The position numbers and the translations under genes are program-made. 41,674 bases of DNA from Oscillospiraceae bacterium (GTDB taxonomy: Bacteria; Bacillota; Clostridia; Oscillospirales; Ruminococcaceae). Below are positions 23,382-32,169 of this stretch, one piece after another. Where the stretch lies: positions 1 to 41,674 of the forward strand of contig JAKSPJ010000017.1 in NCBI GenBank assembly GCA_024404915.1. The letters run 5' to 3'. Position 1 is the first letter of the stretch. Each line of letters starts with the position of its first letter. Below the pieces are notes generated by a model. That model had not been told where the DNA came from. It worked only from the letters and a program-made list of their open reading frames with translations, and did not search any database.

Positions 23382-23620
23382 CCAAAGAAACGAAAACCCT
23401 ATCCAAATAAACGGGAATTTCTCCAAAGAAACAGGAACTATGCAAAGAAACAGAAAGCCTAAAAATGCAACCACCCCCTTAAAAATGCAACCACCCACCG
23501 AAAAATGCAACCGCAAAGGCTTCGTGTTTCGTTGCATTATTGGGTTTCTTATATTTTCCGTTTATTTGGTTCAAAAGAAACGGGGGCATTTTCAGCCGTT
23601 TCGTTGTATGCTGTTTTTCC
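23382..23620. repeat. Iteron-like arrays with about 20-bp period and inverted copies
   Basis: Four copies of a CCAAAGAAACR-type word start near 23382, 23403, 23423 and 23442. Three copies of AAAAATGCAACC start at 23461, 23481 and 23501, exactly 20 bp apart. Between about 23525 and 23615 related words occur in inverted orientation (GTTTCGTTGCATTA, TCCGTTTATTTGG, GTTTCGTTGTATG). There is no gene in this stretch. It has the form of a multi-site protein binding region such as an origin or recombinase accessory site. Confidence 0.7.
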
Positions 23621-23643
23621 CTGTTTTACGGTATTTTACAAAA

Positions 23644-23677
23644 CAAAAAACGCAACGATTTTGTATCAATCGTTGCG
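23644..23677 (-). terminator. Terminator of the tRNA operon
   Basis: CGCAACGATT pairs with AATCGTTGCG (23651-23677); on the minus strand the stem is followed by TTTTTTG. Confidence 0.88.
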
Positions 23678-23685
23678 TTAAGATG

Positions 23686-23760
23686 TGGTGACCCGTACGG
23701 GAATTGAACCCATGATTACGCCGTGAAAGGGCGTCGTCTTGACCTCTTGACCAACGGGCC
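23686..23760 (-). tRNA. tRNA-Glu (anticodon TTC)
   Basis: 75 bases including an encoded CCA. Acceptor GGCCCGT pairs with ACGGGTC; anticodon stem ACGCC/GGCGT with loop CTTTCAC gives anticodon TTC; the T arm carries GGGTTCAATTCCC. Serves GAA/GAG codons. Second gene of a two-tRNA operon. Confidence 0.95.
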
Positions 23761-23763
23761 ATC

Positions 23764-23840
23764 TGGTGGCTGCGACAGGATTCGAACCAGTGACCGACCG
23801 GGTATGAACCGATTGCTCTAGCCAGCTGAGCTACGCAGCC
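23764..23840 (-). tRNA. tRNA-Met (anticodon CAT), elongator type
   Basis: 77 bases with encoded CCA. Acceptor GGCTGCG/CGCAGCC, D arm GCTC...GAGC, anticodon loop TTCATAC, T arm with GGTTCGAATCC. The first base pair and lack of the three G-C pairs in the anticodon stem argue against the initiator; a CAT-anticodon tRNA-Ile2 cannot be excluded by eye. Three bases upstream of tRNA-Glu. Confidence 0.93.
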
Positions 23841-23875
23841 ATGTGTTTTCTGTGTCACCCCCAGGCGACTATTGC

Positions 23876-23904
23876 ATTATACTACAGAATCGAGAAAAAG
23901 TCAA
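23876..23904 (-). promoter_or_regulatory. Promoter of the tRNA operon
   Basis: TTGACT (23899-23904), 17-base spacer, TATAAT (23876-23881) on the minus strand, 35 bases before tRNA-Met. Confidence 0.85.
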
Positions 23905-23965
23905 GCTTTTTTTTGATATTTGTAGAAATGCACAAAAAACAAGAATTATCAGCAGCAACAACATG

Positions 23966-24475
23966 TCAAGATGTAAACTGAAGCACCCAAATCGTCTCAT
24001 CTTCACTATGAGCATAGCCAAATGCGGTAAATCCGGAGTAGAAAATCGTCTTGGACTGCTGCTTGCTTAAAAGCAAAGAACAAAGCATAGTATCCACATC
24101 CATATTGCCGCAGATGACAATTTCACACGCATCTGCGCCATCCAACGCCGATGCATCTGCGCCGGTATTATTATCCGCCAGCTGAGCAACACGTTCTTCT
24201 GCCTGTGTACACAGTTCGTCTGAGAATTCCAATGCGCAGGAACCGTTCAGATCCCGCTTCTCATTCAGATAATTGCAAAGGGGGTCTCCCTCAGGAGTCT
24301 GCTCCGGAATAGTACCGGTATACAGCATAACAACGTCTTCCTCCGACTCTTCTGCCAGCATTGCAATATCCATCTCTTCTTCTGCTGGTTCTTCCTCCGG
24401 TTCTGCAAATACCGATACCGTATTAAGCAGCACAACAGCGGCAAAAGCCAGGCACCCAATGATTCTTTTTTTCAT
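23966..24475 (-). CDS. Secreted CAP (SCP/PR1)-like protein, short
   Basis: 169 aa with signal peptide (1-24) followed by a Glu-rich, acidic segment (about 25-45). The C-terminal about 100 residues resemble a reduced CAP domain: LNEKRDLNGSCALEFSDELCTQAEERVAQLADN corresponds to the first CAP helices and KTIFYSGFTAFGYAHSEDETIWVLQFTS to its final strands. The usual His/Glu metal site residues of CAP domains are not obvious, and the domain is shorter than the common form of about 130-150 aa. Extracellular, role unknown. GGAGG precedes the ATG and a strong promoter lies at 24508-24536. Confidence 0.75.
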   Translation of the reverse strand: MKKRIIGCLAFAAVVLLNTVSVFAEPEEEPAEEEMDIAMLAEESEEDVVMLYTGTIPEQTPEGDPLCNYLNEKRDLNGSCALEFSDELCTQAEERVAQLADNNTGADASALDGADACEIVICGNMDVDTMLCSLLLSKQQSKTIFYSGFTAFGYAHSEDETIWVLQFTS

Positions 24476-24507
24476 CTTAAAAACGCCTCCATTCCTTCGT
24501 ATTTTAT

Positions 24508-24536
24508 ATTATAACACAAATCTTTTTATAAGTCAA
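24508..24536 (-). promoter_or_regulatory. Promoter of the CAP-like gene
   Basis: TTGACT (24531-24536), 17 bases, TATAAT (24508-24513). Confidence 0.82.
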
Positions 24537-24557
24537 TCAAAAAAGATGCCAAATCAC

Positions 24558-24586
24558 TTGCATTTTACAAAAAAATATGGTAAAAT
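24558..24586 (+). promoter_or_regulatory. Promoter of proS
   Basis: TTGCAT (24558-24563), 17 bases, TAAAAT (24581-24586), 57 bases before the proS ATG. It is divergent from the promoter at 24508-24536, with the two -35 boxes 21 bp apart. Confidence 0.7.
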
Positions 24587-24642
24587 GATATCGTTTGAGT
24601 ATATCAATCCCTTTATTCTATATTATGAAAGGAAGATTCGAG

Positions 24643-26361
24643 ATGAAAGTTTCAAATATGTTGGGTGAGCGTTTTAAAAATGCGCCTAAGGATTGTGTGA
24701 TTGAAAGCCATGCCCTGATGATGCGCGGCGGCTACATGAAGTATATGGCAAACGGCATTTTTTCTTTGTACACGCCTGCCAAACGTATTACCCGCAAAAT
24801 CGAACAGATTATCCGTGAGGAAATGGATGCTGTTGATGGTCAGGAAGTCATGTTTCCGGTGGCAATGCCAGCTTCCCTGTGGGAAGAATCCGGTCGCTAT
24901 ACGAGTATTGGCAGCGAAATGGCAAGATGGAAGGACCGCTCCGGCAATGCTATGGTTCTGGGTATGACACACGAAGAGGCAGCAGTACATCTTGCAAGAG
25001 ATACAGCACAGTCCTATACTGATTTCCCATTTATGATTTATCAGATCCAGACCAAATTCAGAGACGAACCCCGTGCAAGAGGCGGTCTGATCCGTGTTCG
25101 TGAATTCACAATGAAGGATGCTTATTCCTTCCACACCTCCCAGGCTGACCTGGAACGCTATTATGCACAGGTATTTGATTCCTATAACCGCATTTTCAAG
25201 CGCTGCGGCTGCAGGAATTTCATTTCTGTTCAGTCTGATTCCGGTATGATGGGCGGAAGCATCTCCCATGAGTTTATGCTCCTCACAGAAGTCGGTGAGG
25301 ACACGCTTGCAATCTGTGACTGTGGTTACCGTGCCAATATGGAAGCTGCTGTTGTTAATGTTCAGAACGAGCCCGGCGAAATTGCTCCTCTGACAGAAAT
25401 CGCAACACCTGATGTGAAAACAATCGAGGATCTGCATAAGTTCCTGAAAGCAGATGAGAAACAGCTGGCCAAGGCTGTTGTATACCAGAAGAATGATGAC
25501 GACTCCTTTGTCATTGCCTTTATCCGTGGCGATCTGGAAGTTAACGAAACAAAACTCCGCAATTACCTTGGCTTTGAGATTCATCCAGCTGTTGAAATAG
25601 ATGCCGAAAGCGGTATCGTTCCCGGCTTCATTGGACCTTACGGCCTGTCTGACAAAATCAAAGTAGTATTTGATGCATCCCTGAAAGGCATTGAATCCCT
25701 GATCTGCGGTGCAAATAAAGTGGATACACATTACACCGGTCTGAACATTCAGCGTGATCTGGGCGATGTGAAATATACTGATATCGCAAAGACATTTGCA
25801 GGCGCCGTTTGCCCGAAATGCGGCAGACCAAGCATTTGTATCGAAAAAGGTATTGAAATCGGCAATATCTTCCAGCTTGGCAGAAAGTATACAGAATCCA
25901 TGGGAATGACTTATCTGGATGAAAATGGTGATCGCCAGATTCCGATTATGGGCTGCTACGGCATCGGTGTTGGCAGACTGTGCGCTTCAATCTGTCAGGA
26001 AAGCCATGATGATTACGGTCCCATCTGGCCTATGACAATCGCTCCCTGGCAGGTTGAAATCTGTAATCTCCGTGTGGATGATCCTGCTGTCAAGGAAGCT
26101 GCTGACAGACTGTATGCTGAACTGCTCTCCTATGGCGTAGAGGTACTCTATGATGACCGTGATATCAGACCCGGCGCAATGTTCGCAGATGCTGACCTGT
26201 TCGGCATTCCGCTGCGTGCTGTTGTCAGCCCGAAATCCATTGCCGCAGGCTGCATTGAAATTTCTGCCCGTGACAAGTCCTTCCGTGAGAACATTCCTGT
26301 GGCAGAGGCTACAGAATGGCTCCGTGACAAGGTTGTGGAAATGCTGAAGGCCTTTTGCTGA
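24643..26361 (+). CDS. proS: Prolyl-tRNA synthetase, bacterial type with editing domain
   Basis: 572 aa from ATG 24643 (AAAGGA upstream; an in-frame extension of 16 codons lies in the promoter leader and is rejected). Charges tRNA-Pro with proline. Class II motifs: motif 1 around RGGYMKYMANGIFSLYTPAKRI (about 29-50), motif 2 TKFRDEPRARGGLIRVREF (about 140-160), motif 3 GCYGIGVGRL near 440. The region about 225-390 between motifs 2 and 3 is the YbaK-like insertion that removes mischarged alanine, including LAKAVVYQ and the ETKLRNYLG helix. C-terminal anticodon-binding domain from about 465 (APWQVEI...DDRDIRPGAMFADADLFGIPLR). Complete and standard length. Confidence 0.97.
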   Translation: MKVSNMLGERFKNAPKDCVIESHALMMRGGYMKYMANGIFSLYTPAKRITRKIEQIIREEMDAVDGQEVMFPVAMPASLWEESGRYTSIGSEMARWKDRSGNAMVLGMTHEEAAVHLARDTAQSYTDFPFMIYQIQTKFRDEPRARGGLIRVREFTMKDAYSFHTSQADLERYYAQVFDSYNRIFKRCGCRNFISVQSDSGMMGGSISHEFMLLTEVGEDTLAICDCGYRANMEAAVVNVQNEPGEIAPLTEIATPDVKTIEDLHKFLKADEKQLAKAVVYQKNDDDSFVIAFIRGDLEVNETKLRNYLGFEIHPAVEIDAESGIVPGFIGPYGLSDKIKVVFDASLKGIESLICGANKVDTHYTGLNIQRDLGDVKYTDIAKTFAGAVCPKCGRPSICIEKGIEIGNIFQLGRKYTESMGMTYLDENGDRQIPIMGCYGIGVGRLCASICQESHDDYGPIWPMTIAPWQVEICNLRVDDPAVKEAADRLYAELLSYGVEVLYDDRDIRPGAMFADADLFGIPLRAVVSPKSIAAGCIEISARDKSFRENIPVAEATEWLRDKVVEMLKAFC

Positions 26362-26398
26362 TTCTTCTCTGACAGTATCTCTATCTGAATGACATCAG

Positions 26399-26438
26399 TC
26401 GGGAATATCCTCTTATTTGCAGGATATTCCCGATTTTT
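26399..26438 (+). terminator. Terminator after proS
   Basis: 13-bp stem (26399-26411 with 26421-26433) followed by TTTTT. Confidence 0.92.
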
Positions 26439-26468
26439 GCGATTATTTCCCTATTATTCATGATATCA

Positions 26469-26497
26469 TTGACATTTGATGATATTTGTAGTATACT
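26469..26497 (+). promoter_or_regulatory. Promoter of the GH9 cellulase gene
   Basis: TTGACA (26469-26474), 17 bases, TATACT (26492-26497). The start codon lies about 100 bases downstream, leaving a leader of roughly 95 bases with no obvious riboswitch. Confidence 0.82.
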
Positions 26498-26597
26498 ATA
26501 ATTTAGATGTATTTTATAGGGGGCTAAAATTCATTCTGATCGTGCTGTTCTATTAAAAAAACACATTGGAACAGACATTAACAAGGAGGTAATTATT

Positions 26598-29186
26598 TTG
26601 AGAAATCTTTCCAGAGCCAGCAGAAAATTTCTGTCTGCTGCCCTCGCAGTTCTCACAACAGCAGCTTCTCTGACAGCTGTCCCACTGACATCCACCGCAT
26701 TGGTTACTGATCCCAGCGGGGAGGATTATGACAATTTCGCCAAGGCCCTTCAATATTCGCTTCACTTCTATGATGCCAATATGTGTGGTCCGGAGGTTGA
26801 GGAACACAGCCGCTTCCAGTGGCGTGCAAACTGCCATACCTATGATGCATATGTTCCGCTGAAGCCGATGGATATGGATGAAGACCTTAAAAAACGGGAA
26901 GGCACGAACCTTTCTGCTTCCTTCATCGAAAAGTACAAGGATATTCTGAACACAGGCTCAAAGGATGGAACAGTGGATGTTTCCGGCGGCTATCACGATG
27001 CCGGTGACCACGTTAAATTCGGTCTTCCCGAGGCCTATGCAGGCAGCGTGGTTTCCTGGGGATACTATGAATTCCCGGAGGCATACAGGGAAACAGAACA
27101 GGCAGAACATGTCGAGACAATTATCCGCCATTTCTGCGATTACTTTATGCGCTGTACCTTCCGTGACAAAAACGGCGACGTTGTGGCATTCTGCTATCAG
27201 GTAGGTGACGGCGATGTTGACCATGCATTCTGGCAGCTTCCGCAGAATGATTCCATGGTTCGTACTGCATGGTTTGCAACATCAGATAACCCCACCACAT
27301 GTAATGTTTCCAATACCGCTGCATGTCTGGCAATCAACTATCTGAACTTTAAGGAATCGGATCCGGATTATGCAGAAAAGTGTCTGGATTATTCGATTGC
27401 TTTGTATGATTTCGCAACAAAGAATGAAAAGGTAAAAGCTGACACAGAACAGGGACCCAAGGCATACTATACTTCCTCTAAATGGGAAGATGATTACAGT
27501 TTTGCTTCCTGTTGGCTGTATCTGATTACCGGGGATAACACCTATATTGAGAACATGCTTCCGATTTATGACTACTATGCTCCGCCTGGATTCTGCTTCA
27601 ACTGGAATGACATGTGGAACGGTGTCGGCATTCTCATGGGTCGTATTTCAGAAGTATACAAGAGCGGAAAGACATATACTGAAGCACAGAATCCGATGAA
27701 GCAATGCGATCTGGCTGTGGAATATATGCTTGCAGCCGGCAAAAACCCCTATGAAGAAATTGATTTCTGGGGTATGTGTGCAAAGGCATACCACGGAAAC
27801 ATGAAGGGCCAGCCGGGTACACTGACACCCCAGGGCTATCTCTTCGTCAATGAGTGGGGCTCCTGCCGCTATAATACCGCAATTCAGCTCTGTATGCTGA
27901 TTTATGACAAGTATACAAACGGCACAGACCACTATGACACTTCCAACAAGGAAAAGTACACCTTCACTGAGTGGAGTAAGGGTCAGATGGAATATATCCT
28001 CGGCAATAATGATATCACCTATACAGAAAAGGGAGACGGCTCCCATGGCAGCCGTGCATTCCTGACAGGATTCAACGATAATGCTGCTGCCTATCCCCAC
28101 CACCGTGCTTCCTCCGGTCTTACCAAGTGTGAAGACGAAGACCAGCAGCTCTATGTGCTCTTCGGCGCACTGTGCGGCGGTCCGACCAGTGGTGATGCAC
28201 ACAATGACAAAACAAGCGACTGGACACAGAACGAGGTTACCATTGACTACAACGCTGCATGCCCGGGTGCTGCTGCTGCTCTCTATCTTGCATACAAGGA
28301 CAAGTATCCCCAGGCTATTACTCCCGATTTCCCGCCGGTCAATGACGGCGGCCGTGGAAGCCTTTCCGGCGGTGAAGGCGGCGAAGGCGGCGGAAACGCC
28401 ACATGGGTGGAAGCCTGCGGCATTGATGACCTGAACAAGGACGGTGCAGGTGTTACCAAGGTGTCTCTGATGGTGAAATCCAATTCCGGAAAAGCACCTG
28501 AGAATCTGACAGTACGCTACTACTTCGATCCATCTGAATTCTCTGACCTGAAAAAAGCAGAAGCATCTATTCTGTATGACCAGGTTTCCGCAGAGGCAGC
28601 ACCGGCTGCTGCGGTAATCAGTCAGCCTGTCCTCTGGGATAAGGATTCAAAATATGCTTATGTGGAAATGAGCTGGGGCGACTACAACTTCGTAAACTGC
28701 GGCAAAAAACTCCAGTTCAAGCTTGGCTTCTACTATGGCGCAAAATGGGATCCCACAAATGACCCCAGCTACCAGAATCTGAAGATTTATGAGGTAGATG
28801 ACGCATTCTTCGGCACAGGCAATGAAGTTCGCACAGATAATATCTGCGTTTATGACGGCGGTGTTCTCATTGGTGGTATTGAACCGGATGGAACAAAGCC
28901 TGCTGAGCCGGAAAAAGATTCCGAAACCACAAAACCAACCACTACAACTATGACAAAACCCATTGGACAAAACGACAAAAAAATTCGTGGCGACGTAAAC
29001 TGCGACAACAGTGTTGACGTTGCAGATGCTGTACTGCTGGCAAGAATGCTGGGAGAAGACAGCGAGGCAAAGGTTTCTACTCAGGGTAAGACCAACGCTG
29101 AATGCAATGACGATAATAAGCTGAGTCTGGATGATGTGAATGCAATCATCAGACATGTTGCACTCGTTGAAGTATTTAAAGACTGA
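26598..29186 (+). CDS. Cellulosomal GH9 endoglucanase with CBM3-like module and dockerin
   Basis: 862 aa. TTG start set by AAGGAGGT eight bases upstream and by the signal peptide (1-34) that follows. Glycoside hydrolase family 9 domain (about 45-575): catalytic Asp pair in GGYHDAGDHVKFG (about 134 and 137), PHHRASSG near 500, and the acid Glu in QNEVTIDYNA near 546. A Gly-rich linker leads to a CBM3c-like module (about 600-760) ending TDNICVYDGGVLIGGIEP, then a Thr/Pro linker and a type I dockerin (about 796-862: GDVNCDNSVDVADAVLLARML and a second Ca loop NDDNKLSLDDVNAIIRHV). GH9 with CBM3c is usually a processive endoglucanase. The dockerin should plug it into a cellulosome scaffoldin. Confidence 0.95.
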   Translation: MRNLSRASRKFLSAALAVLTTAASLTAVPLTSTALVTDPSGEDYDNFAKALQYSLHFYDANMCGPEVEEHSRFQWRANCHTYDAYVPLKPMDMDEDLKKREGTNLSASFIEKYKDILNTGSKDGTVDVSGGYHDAGDHVKFGLPEAYAGSVVSWGYYEFPEAYRETEQAEHVETIIRHFCDYFMRCTFRDKNGDVVAFCYQVGDGDVDHAFWQLPQNDSMVRTAWFATSDNPTTCNVSNTAACLAINYLNFKESDPDYAEKCLDYSIALYDFATKNEKVKADTEQGPKAYYTSSKWEDDYSFASCWLYLITGDNTYIENMLPIYDYYAPPGFCFNWNDMWNGVGILMGRISEVYKSGKTYTEAQNPMKQCDLAVEYMLAAGKNPYEEIDFWGMCAKAYHGNMKGQPGTLTPQGYLFVNEWGSCRYNTAIQLCMLIYDKYTNGTDHYDTSNKEKYTFTEWSKGQMEYILGNNDITYTEKGDGSHGSRAFLTGFNDNAAAYPHHRASSGLTKCEDEDQQLYVLFGALCGGPTSGDAHNDKTSDWTQNEVTIDYNAACPGAAAALYLAYKDKYPQAITPDFPPVNDGGRGSLSGGEGGEGGGNATWVEACGIDDLNKDGAGVTKVSLMVKSNSGKAPENLTVRYYFDPSEFSDLKKAEASILYDQVSAEAAPAAAVISQPVLWDKDSKYAYVEMSWGDYNFVNCGKKLQFKLGFYYGAKWDPTNDPSYQNLKIYEVDDAFFGTGNEVRTDNICVYDGGVLIGGIEPDGTKPAEPEKDSETTKPTTTTMTKPIGQNDKKIRGDVNCDNSVDVADAVLLARMLGEDSEAKVSTQGKTNAECNDDNKLSLDDVNAIIRHVALVEVFKD

Positions 29187-29194
29187 TCTGATTT

Positions 29195-29220
29195 GTCTGC
29201 TGCCTTAATTGGCAGCAGAC
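29195..29220. terminator. Perfect 10-bp hairpin after the cellulase gene
   Basis: GTCTGCTGCC pairs with GGCAGCAGAC around TTAATT. There is no T-run, so it may protect the 3' end of the mRNA or attenuate rather than terminate. Confidence 0.6.
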
Positions 29221-29249
29221 ATCTATAGTATGGGAAAGGATGAATCAAA

Positions 29250-30335
29250 TTGAAGGATATTCAGCAATTGCGTGATGAAGCAAAGGATATTGGTGTATTT
29301 CTGCCGCTGATAAATGATCTGGAGCCTCTGCAGGTTTCAGAAACGCTGCATAATGAAGAACTCTCCTCAAGAGCTGTTCTGATGATGCAGGCCTATCACG
29401 ATGGAGATGCAAAAGGCGCACCTACAGAAAAAACAATTGAACGCTATCAGAATGCTGTCCGTTCCAGACAATACAGCATCGTATATACCGAACCCCTTGC
29501 CATTTCCGCTGAAAGCCGTGAATATGACAACGACCTGGCTCTGACTGAAGAGACCAAAGCAGGCTTTGAAAGATTGGTAATGGCAATCAAAGCTGCATCC
29601 AAAGAAGCATTCGGCAGCGAACCACTGTGCATTGCATTGCTTTCCCATGCCGGAAAAAACGCTGTTGTTCCCTGCATCATGGAAGCCGTTGATGAGGAAA
29701 CAGCACAACAGGATCCCCAAATCACATTTCTCTCTGACAAGGAGCTGACAGAACTGGTCATTCAGTGCGGCTCTTCAGCAAAAATTGCTGAGCAAGCTGG
29801 TTTCCGTGGTACTGCTGTAAACGCAGCAGACAGAACGCTCTTTGGGGAAAGTCTGGCTGCATTCCACCGCACCGGAAAATTCGGCGGCGATTTTGATGAC
29901 AGAAGCAGATTTCTGAGAGACTGTTATACCGCTATGAAAATGATGACAGGCAATCTGATTTTCTCAATCCGTTTAAGTCTCAGTGACGGTCTGCCGCAGC
30001 CATACGGATGGGGCATGGCTTTTGAAGATGAATGTTCACCCGATTTGTATGAACCTGCACTTCTGCTGAAGATTTTGCAGGCACTTTTCGATGTACAGCT
30101 GGTGGCCTGTTCCATTGGAATTCCCGGCAAAAACTGGATGGATGCAGATACCCCGGAAACCGATCTGATTAAAATCGGTCGTCTTTGTACCTGCATTGCA
30201 ATGCTGGACAGCGATATGCAGCAGAATGTTTACCTGATTATACCGGAGACAGAATCAGAAGAGATTCCTTTTGAAAATCTGGCTGCCGGTATGATTCTCG
30301 GTGAATTTGCCTCCTTTGGCGGATATCTCGGTTAA
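29250..30335 (+). CDS. Conserved-looking cytoplasmic protein, function unknown
   Basis: 361 aa, TTG start with AAAGGA about ten bases upstream. No signal peptide or membrane segment. The middle contains ALLSHAGKNAVVPCIMEAVDEE and a helical ELTELVIQCGSS segment; the second half holds SLSDGLPQPYGWGMAFEDEC and a Trp-containing GIPGKNWMDADTPETDL stretch. I see no nucleotide-binding, metal or catalytic motif I can name. It lies between the cellulase hairpin and the terminator before rqcH, so it may be co-transcribed with the cellulase. Coding quality (length, good codon use) makes it a real gene. Confidence 0.85.
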   Translation: MKDIQQLRDEAKDIGVFLPLINDLEPLQVSETLHNEELSSRAVLMMQAYHDGDAKGAPTEKTIERYQNAVRSRQYSIVYTEPLAISAESREYDNDLALTEETKAGFERLVMAIKAASKEAFGSEPLCIALLSHAGKNAVVPCIMEAVDEETAQQDPQITFLSDKELTELVIQCGSSAKIAEQAGFRGTAVNAADRTLFGESLAAFHRTGKFGGDFDDRSRFLRDCYTAMKMMTGNLIFSIRLSLSDGLPQPYGWGMAFEDECSPDLYEPALLLKILQALFDVQLVACSIGIPGKNWMDADTPETDLIKIGRLCTCIAMLDSDMQQNVYLIIPETESEEIPFENLAAGMILGEFASFGGYLG

Positions 30336-30346
30336 TATATGCTAAG

Positions 30347-30375
30347 ACTGCCGTATCAGATGATACGGCAGTTTT
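30347..30375 (+). terminator. Terminator/attenuator before rqcH
   Basis: ACTGCCGTATCA pairs with TGATACGGCAGT around GA (30347-30372), then TTTTC, ending 16 bases before the rqcH start codon. A hairpin this close to the ribosome binding site could also affect rqcH translation. Confidence 0.75.
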
Positions 30376-30390
30376 CAGAAAGGAATAATT

Positions 30391-32169
30391 ATGGCATTAG
30401 ATGGTGCTTTCTTATATTGTATTCGACAGGATCTGCAATCTCTTATTGGCTCCAGAATTGATAAAATCTATCAGCCATCCAGAGATGAACTCGTGCTGTC
30501 ATTCCGTGGCAGAAATGGCGCAACCCGTGTTCTGTTCTCAACCGCTGCAGATGCGGCACGCATCCACATAACAAATACCACACCCGAAAACCCTGCCAAA
30601 CCACCTATGTTCTGCATGCTGCTGCGAAAACATATCAGCGGTGGAAAACTGGAAGATATTGAACAGGACGGCCTGGAACGTATTCTTCGATTCCGTATCC
30701 GAGCCAACAACGAAATGGGCGATTCCATTGTGCTGACGCTGGTCTGCGAAATGATGGGACGGTTCTCCAATATCATTCTTGTGAATGAACACGGCCGCAT
30801 CATTGACAGTATTCGCAGGGTTGACGAAGATTTGTCCAGAGTCAGACTGGTTTTGCCGGCTTTGGAATATGCGTCTCCTCCCAGGGAAGATAGAATCTGC
30901 CTGCTGAACTGTACAAACGAGGACATCTTACACGGACTGCTTTCCTCCCCTCCGATTGCTCTTGCAAAGAGTGTCATCCGTCTGTTTGAAGGTATTTCCC
31001 CGGTGGTTGCAAGAGAGTGGGAATTCTTTACAGGACACGGTGCACCTGTAACACTCCCGCTGTCTGATGAACTGCAATCCAGATTTCTGTTCGCTGTTCA
31101 CCAGACGCAGGATGCGCTTTTCAATCCCGAAAACCGACACTATACAATCCTGAAAACAAAGGAAGGCCAGTTAAAGGACTTTTCATTCATTCCCATCCAT
31201 CAATATGGTTCTGTTATGCTGACTGCGGAAGCAGCATCCTCCGGGGAACTGCTGGATTCCTTCTATGCACAGCGTGACCATTTTGCAAGAATGCATCAGC
31301 GTGCAAATGATTTATTCCGTTTTTTGCTGAACACCTCTGAACGCATCAAAAAGCGTATTGCCAACCAAAAACAGGAGCTGATTGCCTGTGACTCTATGGA
31401 AGATGACAGAAGAAAAGGTGATCTGATTTCTGCCAATCTCTATCGAATGCAGCGTGGTGATATTACTGCAAAAGTGGAGGATTTCTATGATGAAGCTTGT
31501 CCTGTTGTGGAAATACCGCTGGATGTGAGACTGACTCCTGCTCAAAATGCACAGATGTATTATAAAAAATACAGAAAGGCCTGTACTGCAAGAAAAAAAC
31601 TAACGGAATTGATTGATGCCGGCGAAAAAGAAGTGGAATACATAGACAGCGTATTCGATGCACTCACCAGAGCTGAGTGTGAATCGGATATTGCACAGCT
31701 GAGACTGGAACTGACAGAACAGGGATATCTTCGTGAAAACAGAAAAGGTCCCAAGCCGCCGAAACCGATGCAGCCGATGCACTTTATTTCCACAGATGGA
31801 TTCGATATTTTTGTTGGCAGAAACAATAAGCAGAATGATCAGCTTACCCTTCGATTCGCCGAAAAGGCAGACATCTGGCTCCATACACAATTGGTTCACG
31901 GTGCTCATGTCATTTTGGTTACAGAGGGAAAAACACCTTCTGACCAGGCAATTGAAGAGGCCTGTATCCTGGCTGCTTACTTCAGCAAAGGAAGAGATTC
32001 CGCACAAGTGAAGGTGGATTACTGCAATGCAAAATTTGTGAAAAAGCCCGCGGGTGCCAGACCAGGCATGGTCATCTATACCAATTATCAATCCGCCTTT
32101 GTGACACCAGATGCTTCTCTTGCAGAAAAGCTTCGTATAAATGATGATGCGCATGGGAGAACAACATGA
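30391..32169 (+). CDS. rqcH: RqcH (NFACT family ribosome quality control factor)
   Basis: 592 aa. NFACT-N domain from MALDGAFLYCIRQDLQSLIGSRIDKIYQP, two long coiled-coil helices (about 280-460, including ERIKKRIANQKQEL and YYKKYRKACTARKKL) and the NFACT-R domain (about 470-580: FISTDGFDIFVGRNNKQND...ADIWLHTQLVHGAHVIL). It binds stalled 50S subunits carrying peptidyl-tRNA, recruits tRNA-Ala and adds a C-terminal alanine tail to mark the nascent chain for degradation. The older name is fibronectin-binding protein. Odd point: the conserved Asp-Arg pair near residue 97 of characterised homologues reads Glu96-Arg97 here. AAAGGAATAATT precedes the ATG. It overlaps the next gene by ATGA. Confidence 0.94.
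   Translation: MALDGAFLYCIRQDLQSLIGSRIDKIYQPSRDELVLSFRGRNGATRVLFSTAADAARIHITNTTPENPAKPPMFCMLLRKHISGGKLEDIEQDGLERILRFRIRANNEMGDSIVLTLVCEMMGRFSNIILVNEHGRIIDSIRRVDEDLSRVRLVLPALEYASPPREDRICLLNCTNEDILHGLLSSPPIALAKSVIRLFEGISPVVAREWEFFTGHGAPVTLPLSDELQSRFLFAVHQTQDALFNPENRHYTILKTKEGQLKDFSFIPIHQYGSVMLTAEAASSGELLDSFYAQRDHFARMHQRANDLFRFLLNTSERIKKRIANQKQELIACDSMEDDRRKGDLISANLYRMQRGDITAKVEDFYDEACPVVEIPLDVRLTPAQNAQMYYKKYRKACTARKKLTELIDAGEKEVEYIDSVFDALTRAECESDIAQLRLELTEQGYLRENRKGPKPPKPMQPMHFISTDGFDIFVGRNNKQNDQLTLRFAEKADIWLHTQLVHGAHVILVTEGKTPSDQAIEEACILAAYFSKGRDSAQVKVDYCNAKFVKKPAGARPGMVIYTNYQSAFVTPDASLAEKLRINDDAHGRTT

Noticed and set aside
23592..23858. 88-codon frame on the minus strand
   Set aside because: It runs through the two tRNA genes; a known artefact of tRNA sequence.
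24652..25731. Long minus-strand frame (359 codons) opposite proS
   Set aside because: Shadow of proS; no initiation signal or recognisable domain.
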